From: CAZKJL01 sp964553135 | GTDB taxonomy: Bacteria; Patescibacteriota; Gracilibacteria; Peribacterales; Peribacteraceae | DNA: 64,000 nt | Direction of reading: 5' to 3' | Assembly (NCBI GenBank): GCA_964553135.1 | Contig: CAZKJL010000001.1 | Span: forward strand, 1 to 64,000 | Shown here: positions 25,487-33,439 of the stretch, one piece after another | Numbering within the stretch: the stretch's first letter is position 1 | Layout: the number at the start of each line of letters is the position of its first letter | The notes under the pieces: generated by a model | The model's input: the letters and a program-made list of their open reading frames with translations, nothing else | What the model was told of the DNA's origin: nothing | The model's database searches: none | Program-made: the position numbers and the translations under genes

Positions 25487-27499
25487 TTAAAACGGAGTGG
25501 GGCCGAGGCGACACACGTTGTCGCATGCGTCGTCGTTGATCTGGTTGCCGTCGTCGCACTGTTCGGCCCCTTCCTGGGAACCGTTGCCGCAGACGGCGTC
25601 GTCGACGTACGTCGTGGAACCGATCTGCGTGTCCGGAGATTCGATCCAGCGGAAGATGGTCGTGGCGAGGGCATCCTTATCGAGCCACTCGATGTGCGAG
25701 AAAGCGGCTCCGAATTTCGATTGGTCTGCCGCGAACGAAACGAAAGCGACCTGGAGACGAGCGGTGCTGAACGGACTGATCTTGGGATTCACGACTTCCG
25801 CTTCGAGGACGAAGGTGATGTCGGAACCCGAATCGATGGTCGTGTTCACGCCGGAGAAACGAGTGGGAATGGAGCTGCACGTGACAAAGAGGTTGGCACC
25901 GGATGCACTGGCGCGATCGGCGCGGCACGTGGCCTTGATGGACGAGTCGGCCTTGTTGTAGAGCTTGAAATCCGACGTTGCCTCGAGGCGCTGATCGCCG
26001 GAACCGAGGAGGACGTTCGTGGCGTTGACGTTGAAGATGACGCCGGAGAGAACGAATTTGTTGATGCCGTTCTTCGTGTTGTTGGAATAGGCGGAGGTGA
26101 ATTTGAACTGACCGATAGGACGAGTCCATCCCGTGGGGATGGCCGTGCCGTCGGGATCGGGGTTGGCGTTCGCGATGCTCGTGATTTGAGCAAGAACGAC
26201 GCGGTGCTGGAGGCTGTTCATGCGCTTGTTGAGTGCAGCGGTCGTGACTCCCATGAAGACTTCACCTTCAAAGGTGGAGTTGCCGTTGTTCTTGGCGAGG
26301 ACTCTCTGCGACGTGACGCCGCGGGCACGAACGGCACCGGTGAGGGTGCTCGGGGTGGGGTCGACCGTCAGTGCAAAACCGTGACCGGAAACCGCTCCAT
26401 TATCATCATTGCGCATTCTGGGGCGAACCACGATTGCGGCGGTCTGTCCGTTCGGAACGACGAGTTCTTGGTTCGTCATGACGGCGCAGAACGAATTGGG
26501 CTTCACGGGAGTCGTGCCGCAACCGGCGATGGTGGCGACGGCGAACGGCGACGTCTCACCGACCTTGAAGATCTCAAGGCGGTCGACGTTCGTGGAAGCA
26601 TTCGCGGCATTGGCGCCGGATGCCGTAAGAACAAGGTCCGTCACATCGACGTCTTCCGTTTCGGCGCGAAGATCGAGACGCAGGACGGACTCATTCAAGA
26701 CGCCTCCGAGGAGCTGCCTGGAGCGAACCGGCGTGGCGGATTTCGTGACGAAGAGGTTTCCGCGCGGGAGCGGCTGCTGACACGTGTTGCTGCAGTTGTC
26801 GTCATCGCTCAGGTTGCCGTCGTCACACTGCTCGCCGTTGTCGGACTGCGTGACGGCGTCTCCACAGTACGCGACGTTGCGGGCGCTGAAGGACGTGGAC
26901 GCGTCGTTGGCGACCACGACGTAGCGCGAGTTCTTGTCGAGCTTCACCTGGTCCATCGTCTTGAAGACGACGCCTTTCTGCGCTTCGAACGTACCGATGT
27001 ACGAATCGAACGCGCGCTGTTCGGCGGTGACGAAGAACTCACCCGGGAAGAGCTGAGCGAAGGTCTTGGGAGTGCCTGCCGCAGCCGCGTCGCGAGCTGC
27101 CTTCTCCACGGTGGCGGCGCGGGACGTGTACTTGTATCCGAAGATGCGCTTGCCCTGTGACAAAACGGAGCGGAGCGGAGCACCCTGCGTGATGGACACG
27201 CTGTCCGGAATGAGCACGAAGAAAATCGCGTCGGATTGCGTGGCGTTTTGGAGCTCTTCCGTGACTTCGTTGTTGTCGAACGACACCTGCTTGAGCGGGA
27301 TGCCGTTGCGGTTACCGACTCCGGTGACAGAGCCTTGCACATTGGAAGCTTCCTCCCCGAAGGGCAGAGGAATACCGTCTTCGCTGAGCCTCGGCAAGAT
27401 GACCTTGGGACTCAACACATAGAACAAAGCCCCCGCAAGGAGGACGATCGCAAATGAAATGCGCGTCACAAGTTTCTTGCGAGAAGGCGACATGGCCAT
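25487..27499 (-). CDS. Membrane-anchored surface protein sharing the S-layer protein's C-terminal module
   Basis: The 670-residue product has an N-terminal anchor helix (about 13-30), then the cluster domain (DGIPLPFGEEASNVQG, IFGYKYTS, FPGEFFVTAE). A DUF4215 motif (DNGEQCDDGNLSDDDNC) leads into a module of about 390 residues that aligns along its length with the C-terminus of the SLH protein at 7618-11931; both contain VIFNVNATNVLLGSGDQ. A second DUF4215 motif (NGSQEGAEQCDDGNQINDDA) ends the protein. The same module is thus tethered by SLH domains in one protein and by a membrane helix here. A stem at 27518-27543 precedes the gene. Confidence 0.82.
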   Translation of the reverse strand: MAMSPSRKKLVTRISFAIVLLAGALFYVLSPKVILPRLSEDGIPLPFGEEASNVQGSVTGVGNRNGIPLKQVSFDNNEVTEELQNATQSDAIFFVLIPDSVSITQGAPLRSVLSQGKRIFGYKYTSRAATVEKAARDAAAAGTPKTFAQLFPGEFFVTAEQRAFDSYIGTFEAQKGVVFKTMDQVKLDKNSRYVVVANDASTSFSARNVAYCGDAVTQSDNGEQCDDGNLSDDDNCSNTCQQPLPRGNLFVTKSATPVRSRQLLGGVLNESVLRLDLRAETEDVDVTDLVLTASGANAANASTNVDRLEIFKVGETSPFAVATIAGCGTTPVKPNSFCAVMTNQELVVPNGQTAAIVVRPRMRNDDNGAVSGHGFALTVDPTPSTLTGAVRARGVTSQRVLAKNNGNSTFEGEVFMGVTTAALNKRMNSLQHRVVLAQITSIANANPDPDGTAIPTGWTRPIGQFKFTSAYSNNTKNGINKFVLSGVIFNVNATNVLLGSGDQRLEATSDFKLYNKADSSIKATCRADRASASGANLFVTCSSIPTRFSGVNTTIDSGSDITFVLEAEVVNPKISPFSTARLQVAFVSFAADQSKFGAAFSHIEWLDKDALATTIFRWIESPDTQIGSTTYVDDAVCGNGSQEGAEQCDDGNQINDDACDNVCRLGPTPF

Positions 27500-27517
27500 G
27501 GTGGAAGAGAGAAATGA

Positions 27518-27543
27518 ATAAGGAGAAGGGAATCCTTCTCCTT
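27518..27543 (-). terminator. Intercistronic hairpin
   Basis: On the minus strand AGGAGAAGG pairs with CCTTCTCCTT around a short loop in the 48-nt spacer between two surface-protein genes. The following T run is poor, so partial attenuation or mRNA processing is as likely as termination. Confidence 0.4.
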
Positions 27544-27547
27544 TGAG

Positions 27548-28078
27548 TTACGCGGGGAGAACCAATGCGCGACCGCGGTACGACATGTAGCCGTACGTGC
27601 ACACGCCGGCCAAAATCATGGCTGCGATGGCAAGCACGCTCTCGGGGCCGGTGGAGGCCACGCGGGGAGCGCCGCTGTGAAGAACGTTTCCGTTGGAATC
27701 GACGACCGTACCGTCACCGCCGATGATGATGGTGGGGGCGGCGCCGTGAGTTTCCTCGATGCGATCCTGACGTCTCTCGTACTGAGCCTCCTGATCGAAA
27801 AGACCCTTGGGCTCGGGAGAATTGTCGGGGACGTAGTCATCCTGGGGCTCGGCGTAGTCCGGCTGAAGAGCCTGCTGCTCGGCGGCGCGGCGCTCGGCGG
27901 CCTCGCGCTGTTGCTGCTCGATGACGTCCTCACCTTCGCGCTGCGTCGGCGGAGCGTACGTCGCGGTGTTCGTGTCACCGAAGACCTGCTCCGGAGAGAG
28001 GTAGGCGAATGCGCTGACGGGTGCGAGTGCGATCGCACAGGATGCGACGGCAAGAGCTGCACGGGAGAGCTTTTTCAT
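27548..28078 (-). CDS. Secreted coiled-coil protein with C-terminal sorting-like tail
   Basis: The 176-residue product has a clear signal peptide (MKKLSRAALAVASCAIALAP, cleavage likely after AFA). A Glu/Gln/Arg-rich helical stretch (EQQQREAAERRAAEQQALQ) follows, then a Pro/Asp-rich part and a Gly-rich IIIGGDGTVVDSNGN segment. The C-terminus is STGPE, a hydrophobic helix (AIAAMILAGVCTYGYM) and a short basic end, the layout of a sortase substrate or a tail-anchored protein. The start is the ATG at 28078; the nine upstream codons would precede a normal signal peptide. A strong promoter, TTGCAA-17-TATAAT, lies upstream. Its position inside the surface cluster suggests a structural role. Confidence 0.75.
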   Translation of the reverse strand: MKKLSRAALAVASCAIALAPVSAFAYLSPEQVFGDTNTATYAPPTQREGEDVIEQQQREAAERRAAEQQALQPDYAEPQDDYVPDNSPEPKGLFDQEAQYERRQDRIEETHGAAPTIIIGGDGTVVDSNGNVLHSGAPRVASTGPESVLAIAAMILAGVCTYGYMSYRGRALVLPA

Positions 28079-28107
28079 AGAAGGATTGGGTATGTATTTT
28101 CGCAAGT

Positions 28108-28136
28108 ATTATACTTGAATTTACGATTTTTTGCAA
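28108..28136 (-). promoter_or_regulatory. Strong sigma70-type promoter
   Basis: The minus strand has TTGCAA, a 17-nt spacer and TATAAT. The transcription start would fall about 22 nt before the ATG at 28078. This is one of the best consensus matches in the window. Confidence 0.75.
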
Positions 28137-28141
28137 TGAGC

Positions 28142-29248
28142 CTACTGTCCCACGGGCAAGCCCGGAATGGGGAATTCGGGCGCATCTTGGCCCTGCGCAT
28201 TGTCCACGTGACCCTGCAATTTATTGAATTTGTAGTCCCAATCGGGAAGATCGAATGTCTGCGGATTCGCAGGATCGGTCTCGCCGTCATCCACGGAACA
28301 ACTCTGGTTCATGTCTTCGCCGTAGACGGGCGAACTCGGACGCATGTTGCAGTTGAGGCCGCCGCCCGGAACGTTTTCGCAGACGTTCTGCTTGGGCTCG
28401 GGACAACCGCTCTCCATGCCGTCACCGTCGCACAGACCGTCGCGGTCCGTGTCGTTGAGCAGGGGGCTCGTGTCGCCCTTCTGCACTTGGCCGTCGGCGT
28501 TCTTATCTTCGCAACGATCCCAGAGACCGTCGTGATCCGTGTCCGCCTGATGCGGATCGGTGCGAGCCTTGAAGACTTCGGTTCCGTCGGGGATGCCGTC
28601 GCCGTCGCTGTCGGGGTTGTGCGAATCGGTGCCGTAATTGCGCTCGAGCTCGCTGTTGAGATCGTCGCCGTCTTCATCGATACCCATCGGCAAATTCGTC
28701 GACGTCATGACGTAACACGTCTGACCGGCGTACAGAATTTCCGCGATGGAAGCGGGTGCGGCGGGCTTGAGCTGCGTCGTGGATTTGAGGATGCCCTCCA
28801 GATCGTTGTCGGCGGGACGCGTGGTGACGGTCTGAGCTTTGCGTTCGCCCATGGAATAGAAATAACGACCGTCGTACATGTCTTTGCCCTTCAGTCCCTT
28901 GGCTTTGTTTTTGCCTTCGTTGCCGCTGTAGCAGTACCCCCAGTAGCGATCGTTCTGCCAGTGATCGGCACCGCCCACCATGAGACTGGTGGCGATGCGC
29001 GGCACGTTGCTCGGGACGGTGAAGATGACGTTCGTATCGGCGGGAGCCGAAAATCCGTCGATCATTCTGTCCGCCTCGAAACGCATCGTCGGCGTGACGC
29101 CCTGCTGTTGCTGCGGGACCAAGCGCCCCGTGAGCGTGCTGGAATCCGTCTGGCGCAGGAACGCGGCTCCGAAGATCACGACCACCAAACCGAGAATGGT
29201 CAGCGTGGCGAATTTCAGTGCCTGCACGATGTAGGGATTTTGACGCAT
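28142..29248 (-). CDS. Membrane-anchored thrombospondin-3-repeat protein
   Basis: The 368-residue product has an N-terminal membrane helix (about 13-32, TLTILGLVVVIFGAAF), then a version of the cluster domain (RYWGYCYSG, DGRYFYSMGE). A tandem calcium-binding region follows, with thrombospondin type 3 motifs: DSDGDGIPDGTEVF, ADTDHDGLWDRCED and NDTDRDGLCDGDGM. Such repeats form rigid calcium-dependent stalks. It is the first gene of the cluster, and its extended -10, TGGTATAAT, ends 6 nt before the ATG, predicting a leaderless mRNA. The downstream gene has its own promoter inside the spacer. Confidence 0.82.
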   Translation of the reverse strand: MRQNPYIVQALKFATLTILGLVVVIFGAAFLRQTDSSTLTGRLVPQQQQGVTPTMRFEADRMIDGFSAPADTNVIFTVPSNVPRIATSLMVGGADHWQNDRYWGYCYSGNEGKNKAKGLKGKDMYDGRYFYSMGERKAQTVTTRPADNDLEGILKSTTQLKPAAPASIAEILYAGQTCYVMTSTNLPMGIDEDGDDLNSELERNYGTDSHNPDSDGDGIPDGTEVFKARTDPHQADTDHDGLWDRCEDKNADGQVQKGDTSPLLNDTDRDGLCDGDGMESGCPEPKQNVCENVPGGGLNCNMRPSSPVYGEDMNQSCSVDDGETDPANPQTFDLPDWDYKFNKLQGHVDNAQGQDAPEFPIPGLPVGQ

Positions 29249-29254
29249 CGGAAC

Positions 29255-29263
29255 ATTATACCA
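29255..29263 (-). promoter_or_regulatory. Extended -10 promoter, predicted leaderless start
   Basis: The minus strand reads TGGTATAAT, then 6 nt, then the ATG at 29248. It is a full consensus extended -10, and no room is left for a ribosome-binding site. Confidence 0.75.
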
Positions 29264-29310
29264 AAAAATGAAGATTTTTGGAAGCTCTCAAAAGGCTTCT
29301 GGGGCTGCAG

Positions 29311-29392
29311 GAAACCAAAGAAACCCACGAAACCAAGGTAACCAACGAACTTCGTCGGTTTCTTTGGATTCGTTGGATTCCTTGGTTTCTTT
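29311..29392. repeat. Word-iterated hairpin, family B copy 1
   Basis: Arms iterate GGAAACCAAAGAAACC-like words. CCAAAGAAACC (29315) is complementary to 29357-29367, GAAACCAAGG (29329) to 29380-29389, and CCAACGAA (29342) to 29369-29376, so several pairing registers compete. It lies in the divergent spacer before dnaJ. Confidence 0.8.
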
Positions 29393-29403
29393 TCGATGCG
29401 ACT

Positions 29404-29433
29404 TTGAGCTTCCACCCGTTCACCCTGTAAGCT
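29404..29433 (+). promoter_or_regulatory. dnaJ promoter
   Basis: TTGAGC, 18 nt and TAAGCT; 7 nt separate the -10 from the dnaJ ATG, so the transcript should start at the start codon. No CIRCE heat-shock operator is visible. Confidence 0.5.
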
Positions 29434-29440
29434 TCTCCCG

Positions 29441-30529
29441 ATGGCCAAAGATTTTTACGCGATCCTCGGTGTTTCCAAAAGCGCCTCCGAAACGGAGATC
29501 AAGCAGGCGTACCGCAAGCTCAGCAAAGAGCTGCACCCCGACAAGCACAAGGGTGACAAAGGCAAAGAAGCCAAGTTCAAAGAAGTGAACGAGGCATACG
29601 AAGTGCTGAGCGACCCCAAGAAAAAAGAAAGCTACGACCGCTTCGGCTCGGCAGATTTCAACGGGATGGGTGGAGGCGGACAGGGCTTCGGGGGATTCCA
29701 AGGAGGCTTCCAAGGATTCGATCCGTCGCAGTTTTCGGACATGGGATTCGGCGACATGTTCGAGAGTTTTTTCGGCGGACAAAGCAGACGCGGCAACGAC
29801 GGACGCGGGCGCACGGTGCAGGTGGACATCGAGGTTCCGTTCGCGGCGACCGTGACGGGCGACGTGCATCGCGTCACGTTCAAGACGCACGTGACGTGCT
29901 CGGAGTGCAGCGGTAACGGAGGCAGTCCCGGAGCCAAAATCGTCACCTGCACGGAATGCGGAGGAACGGGCACGGTGACGCGAAACACGCGCTCGATTTT
30001 CGGCGCGATCCAGCAGAGCGTCGTCTGTCCCACGTGTCACGGCTCGGGGAAAATTCCGGAAAAGCCGTGCAAGAAATGCAAGGGCGAAGGACGCGTGTCG
30101 GAACAAAAAAGTTTGGACATCCGCATCCCGGCCGGCATCGACGACGGGCAGTCGCTGCGCCTGAAAGGCGAAGGTGAAGCCGGCAGACAAGGTGCCGCGG
30201 CGGGAGACCTCTTGGTGCGCGTTCAGGTGAAGCCCGATGCGAGATTCGTACGCGAAGGCGACGACATCCGTTCGTCGGTGAGCATCACCGTCATCGACGC
30301 GGTGCTCGGCACGGAGAAAGACATCGAGACCGTGCACGGCAAGAAAAAGATTTCCATTCCCGCCGGCACCCAGCCGGGGCAAGTGCTGCGACTCAAGGGC
30401 GAAGGCATGCCCGTGGTGAACACGTCCAAGCGCGGCGACCACTACGCGACGATCGACATCGCGGTGCCCACCAAGCTCAGTCGTGAGGAAAAGAAGCTGT
30501 ACGAAGAGCTGAAAAAATCCCAAGATTAA
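29441..30529 (+). CDS. dnaJ: Chaperone protein DnaJ
   Basis: Hsp40 co-chaperone that stimulates the DnaK ATPase and delivers substrates. The J domain (residues 4-70) has the HPD motif in ELHPDKHKG. A Gly/Phe-rich linker spans about 75-115. Four zinc-finger motifs are intact (CSECSGNGG, CTECGGTGT, CPTCHGSGK, CKKCKGEGR), and the C-terminal beta-sandwich domains end at residue 362. The full domain set makes this a true DnaJ and not a CbpA-type protein. dnaK and grpE are not adjacent in this window. The -10 lies 7 nt before the ATG. Confidence 0.97.
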   Translation: MAKDFYAILGVSKSASETEIKQAYRKLSKELHPDKHKGDKGKEAKFKEVNEAYEVLSDPKKKESYDRFGSADFNGMGGGGQGFGGFQGGFQGFDPSQFSDMGFGDMFESFFGGQSRRGNDGRGRTVQVDIEVPFAATVTGDVHRVTFKTHVTCSECSGNGGSPGAKIVTCTECGGTGTVTRNTRSIFGAIQQSVVCPTCHGSGKIPEKPCKKCKGEGRVSEQKSLDIRIPAGIDDGQSLRLKGEGEAGRQGAAAGDLLVRVQVKPDARFVREGDDIRSSVSITVIDAVLGTEKDIETVHGKKKISIPAGTQPGQVLRLKGEGMPVVNTSKRGDHYATIDIAVPTKLSREEKKLYEELKKSQD

Positions 30530-30594
30530 GCCAAAAAATGACATGCGCCGGGGAATCGACTTGATCGCCGAAGCCGGAAGCGTAGCCTTTTGCC

Positions 30595-31191
30595 ATGGAA
30601 GGCAAACTTCCGCTTGGTACCTGGATCGATCTGGCCGAAAAACTCTCCTCTCGAGAGCGCTCGTCCGAGATTTTGCGGTGCGAGCCGGATGATCGCCGAA
30701 CGCTCGCGATGAATGCGTATGCCATGGCATCGTTCGTCGCCGAAGCGGTGCACGACGGCATCGACGAATTGATGAAAGACATCGACGGTGCCGAAGCCGA
30801 GACGCACGTGCCGCGCATGCAAATCAAAACCAGATTCATCTCCCGCAACGACGCGCGCGTCATGGAACTGTTGAACGGTCATGAAGGCGACTTGTTCCGG
30901 TACTTCACCATCACCGATCGTGAGGACGACATGCGGGAAACGCGGCAGGAGTATGCCGCGCTGTATCTGGATTTGCTCTCCCAAGATGCGATTCCTTCTC
31001 CGTCCCGACGGATCGATTTGGCGCTGTGCGATGAGCTTGCGGATGCATCGGTGCTTGCCAAAGAAGCACGGGAACTGTGCGGCTTGGAATCCCTCCGCTC
31101 ATCACCGTCCTTCCTGCATCTCACCGAACGCGAATTCACGCCGCAAGACATCGCCGATCACGCCGAGCGCATGCTCATCGTGATGGAATGA
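30595..31191 (+). CDS. Hypothetical cytoplasmic protein
   Basis: The 198-residue acidic, largely helical protein has no signal peptide, membrane helix or recognised domain. The predicted promoter TTGATC-16-TAGCCT ends 6 nt before the ATG, the leaderless spacing seen elsewhere here. Its 3' end abuts the convergent Jag-like gene with a gap of 1 nt. The reading frame is long and the codon use matches its neighbours, so it is probably real. I do not recognise the family. Confidence 0.65.
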   Translation: MEGKLPLGTWIDLAEKLSSRERSSEILRCEPDDRRTLAMNAYAMASFVAEAVHDGIDELMKDIDGAEAETHVPRMQIKTRFISRNDARVMELLNGHEGDLFRYFTITDREDDMRETRQEYAALYLDLLSQDAIPSPSRRIDLALCDELADASVLAKEARELCGLESLRSSPSFLHLTEREFTPQDIADHAERMLIVME

Positions 31192-31192
31192 A

Positions 31193-31732
31193 TCAGACAT
31201 CCAAATTCTCCAGTCCGTCGTCACCTGCCATGACGGGCGAGAGCTCTTCGCTGACGGCTTCGGCCTTCTCTCCGCTCTTCAGGCGAATGACCACCTGACG
31301 GTAGTCCCCTTCTCCGATGCTTTCCGTGGCGAGGTCGGCGAACGCGGGCGTTCCCGAGATGTGCACGTGCACGACGCGGCGGAAGTACGGACTCATGGGA
31401 GGCAAGGTGACGCGGGAGCCCGTACGACGCACGAAATCGGCCTTGGCTTCGGCGATGCGACGCACTTTGTCCTCCTGCATCAAACGGTAGCCGTCGACGT
31501 CCAGGACGATGAACGGAGCGCGTTCCAGCTTCTTGGCGGTGCGGATCATCGATTTGACCAGGTGCTGCACGGCATTGAGCGTCTCGCCGTGCCAACCGAT
31601 GAGGCGGCTGGCCTCGTTGCAGACGACTTCAACACGCGTCATATCGCCGTCTTCCTTCACCTTGATTTCGGTGAAAGGAATGCCGAGGAGATTCAGGATG
31701 CTGCCGGTGGTCTCGATGATGAGCTCTTTCAT
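31193..31732 (-). CDS. jag: Jag/SpoIIIJ-associated KH-R3H RNA-binding protein
   Basis: Single-stranded nucleic-acid binding protein of the Jag/KhpB type, linked to cell division and envelope regulation in other bacteria. The KH domain centre is ASRLIGWHGETLNAVQHLVK, with IGWHG as its GxxG-type loop. A C-terminal R3H-type segment contains the LPPMSPYFRRVVHVH region. The start is the ATG giving MKELIIETTG; the 28 upstream codons run into the family C hairpin. A TATTCT -10 lies 8 nt before it. Jag is usually beside yidC, but here it is about 11 kb away. Confidence 0.9.
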   Translation of the reverse strand: MKELIIETTGSILNLLGIPFTEIKVKEDGDMTRVEVVCNEASRLIGWHGETLNAVQHLVKSMIRTAKKLERAPFIVLDVDGYRLMQEDKVRRIAEAKADFVRRTGSRVTLPPMSPYFRRVVHVHISGTPAFADLATESIGEGDYRQVVIRLKSGEKAEAVSEELSPVMAGDDGLENLDV

Positions 31733-31749
31733 GCCGGGGAAGAATAGCG

Positions 31750-31866
31750 AGGAAGTGGAAAGTGCGGAAGTGGCAAAAGTGCCGGACGTGCGAAAGTGAG
31801 CTTCCATTGGATTCAAGCACCATTTTTACTTCCGCACTTATGAACTTCCGTACTTCCGCACTCTTT
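31750..31866. repeat. Word-iterated hairpin, family C copy 3
   Basis: GTGCGGAAGT (31762-31771) matches, inverted, two copies of ACTTCCGCAC at 31828-31837 and 31852-31861. The left arm iterates GGAAGTGGAAAGTGCGGAAGTG. It fills the spacer between the RhuM-Doc stop and the Jag start. Confidence 0.8.
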
Positions 31867-32857
31867 ACTTTCCGTGCACGAAATTCATGACGAGCTTCAT
31901 GATGAGCTCTTTGTCCTTGGGTTCGCTCTCGGCGATGAGGAGCACGAGCGCGACCAGGGAACTGTCGTTGAACTTCCGCTCGCCGTCCCATGCGCTCACC
32001 GAGTTCGTGCGCGTGAGATAGACGATGAAGAGGAACACCGCGATGCGCTTGTTGCCGTCCTCGAAGGGGTGATGTTTCGTGATGTCGTAGAGCAAGTGTG
32101 CGGCGCGCTCCTCCACGGTTTTTCCGCTTGCCAGAGCCGCTTCCAGCGTGAGCTTGAACTCCTCTCCCCTCTCCACGCCGAACATCTCGTCGTCGGGACG
32201 CTGGCGCATGACGTGCTTCTTGAGTGCGCGAACGACGGTCTGTGCTTCGTCGTGCGAGAGCACGTACTTCGAGGAACGCCGGTTGGCGGGAAGTTCCAGC
32301 GTGGCGTTCTCGAATTGATCGAGCATCGCCCAGGTTCCGGCGTACTCGGTGATGATCTTGAGGAGCCCCGCGGATTCGTCGCCGGTGAGCTGCTTCTTTT
32401 CCATCGCGCGGCGGATGAGCGAGACTGCCGACTTGAGTTCGGCGATCTTGGCGCCCTCGAGTCGGTGCGCGTTGAGCGTGTACCCTTTCGTGAGGTGTTG
32501 CTTGAGAAGTTGCGTCGCCCAAATACGGAACTGTGTGGCGCGTTTGGAGTTCACGCGGTACCCGATGCTGAGCACCATATCGAGGTTGAAGATGTCGACG
32601 CTGCGCTTCACCTCTCTCTTCCCTTCTTTGCGAACTGTTTCCATTTTGGAAAGAGTTGATTTTGGCTCCAGTTCGCCGTCTTTATAGATATTCTTGATGT
32701 GCTTGGAAACGGCCGGAACGTTCACGGAAAACAGTGCTGCGATGTCTGATTGCGGAAGCCACACGGTGTCCCCTTCCAGTTTGATATCGAGCTTCACGGC
32801 GCCGTCTTTTGCTTGGTAAATGACGAGGTCGCCGGAAGATTTTTGTGCGGATGTCAT
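31865..32857 (-). CDS. RhuM-type DNA-binding protein with C-terminal Doc/Fic domain
   Basis: The 330-residue protein has an N-terminal RhuM (virulence-associated) region with an HTH (WLPQSDIAALFSVNVPAVSKH) and NLDMVLSIGYRVNS. Its C-terminal Fic/Doc fold carries HPFEDGNKR (about 278-286). Fic enzymes have HPFxxGNGR, while Doc toxins have HxFxxANKR; the Lys here is Doc-like, so phosphorylation of EF-Tu or a similar target is as likely as AMPylation. No small antitoxin is seen beside it. A TAAGAT -10 ends 6 nt before the ATG. It is probably a stand-alone regulator or a toxin-derived gene, with the family C hairpin behind it. Confidence 0.85.
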   Translation of the reverse strand: MTSAQKSSGDLVIYQAKDGAVKLDIKLEGDTVWLPQSDIAALFSVNVPAVSKHIKNIYKDGELEPKSTLSKMETVRKEGKREVKRSVDIFNLDMVLSIGYRVNSKRATQFRIWATQLLKQHLTKGYTLNAHRLEGAKIAELKSAVSLIRRAMEKKQLTGDESAGLLKIITEYAGTWAMLDQFENATLELPANRRSSKYVLSHDEAQTVVRALKKHVMRQRPDDEMFGVERGEEFKLTLEAALASGKTVEERAAHLLYDITKHHPFEDGNKRIAVFLFIVYLTRTNSVSAWDGERKFNDSSLVALVLLIAESEPKDKELIMKLVMNFVHGK

Positions 32858-32895
32858 GTGCCGATCTTAGAGAGTCGACCTCCGAGCGAGCAAAC

Positions 32896-32931
32896 AAAAA
32901 GAGGGGAGCCGTGCGGCAACCCCTCTTTGAT
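32896..32931 (-). terminator. Intrinsic terminator of the HU gene
   Basis: On the minus strand AAAGAGGGGTTGCCG pairs with CGGCTCCCCTCTTT and is followed by a T-rich end. It starts about 20 nt after the HU stop and overlaps the promoter region of the RhuM-Doc gene. Confidence 0.85.
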
Positions 32932-32951
32932 TTCGGAACCGAAGAATCGAT

Positions 32952-33227
32952 TTAACGAACGGCGTCCTTGAGCGTCTTGCCTGCCTTGAAGGACGGGACC
33001 TTCATCGCGGGGATGGAGATCTTCTGCGTCGGGTTGCGGGGGTTCACACCCATGCGAGCCTGGCGCTTGGAAACGCGGAACGTGCCGAAGCCCGTTACCG
33101 TAACATTGTGACCCTTCTTGAGCTCCTTGGTGATGGTACCAATGAGAGCCTCGAGGGCGTCGGAGGCAGCACGCTTCGTGATGCCGGCAGCGTCCGCAAT
33201 TGCGGCGATAAGATCCTGCTTGGACAT
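32952..33227 (-). CDS. hup: HU-family DNA-binding protein
   Basis: The 91-residue histone-like protein bends and compacts DNA as a dimer. The family pattern is complete: MSKQDLIAAIADAAGITKR, a VTVTGFGTFRVSKR saddle, the Pro-bearing arm GVNPRNPTQKI, and the C-terminal PSFKAGKTLKDAV. The start is the ATG at 33227; the 22 codons before it are not HU-like. A candidate promoter, TTGCAG-16-TACAAT, gives a leader of about 27 nt, and a good terminator follows. It is monocistronic. Confidence 0.96.
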   Translation of the reverse strand: MSKQDLIAAIADAAGITKRAASDALEALIGTITKELKKGHNVTVTGFGTFRVSKRQARMGVNPRNPTQKISIPAMKVPSFKAGKTLKDAVR

Positions 33228-33260
33228 GGAACTGAGGGGGTAAGAAATAATACGCAAAGA

Positions 33261-33288
33261 ATTGTACTGCCGGAGAGCGCAGCTGCAA
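33261..33288 (-). promoter_or_regulatory. Candidate HU promoter
   Basis: The minus strand has TTGCAG, 16 nt and TACAAT, with the transcription start near 33254. An alternative -10, TATTAT, lies closer to the gene. Confidence 0.45.
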
Positions 33289-33439
33289 GCCAAAAATCAG
33301 TTGCAATGCTCTTGCAATCGTGATTCGAAAATGATTGTGGCTTGTGGAAGCCAAAATTCACGAACACATCGTGGCTACATGCGGAAAAGTCGATGCATTG
33401 TGAGAAACTAAAAATTAGACGAGTCAATGAAAGCGTGTC

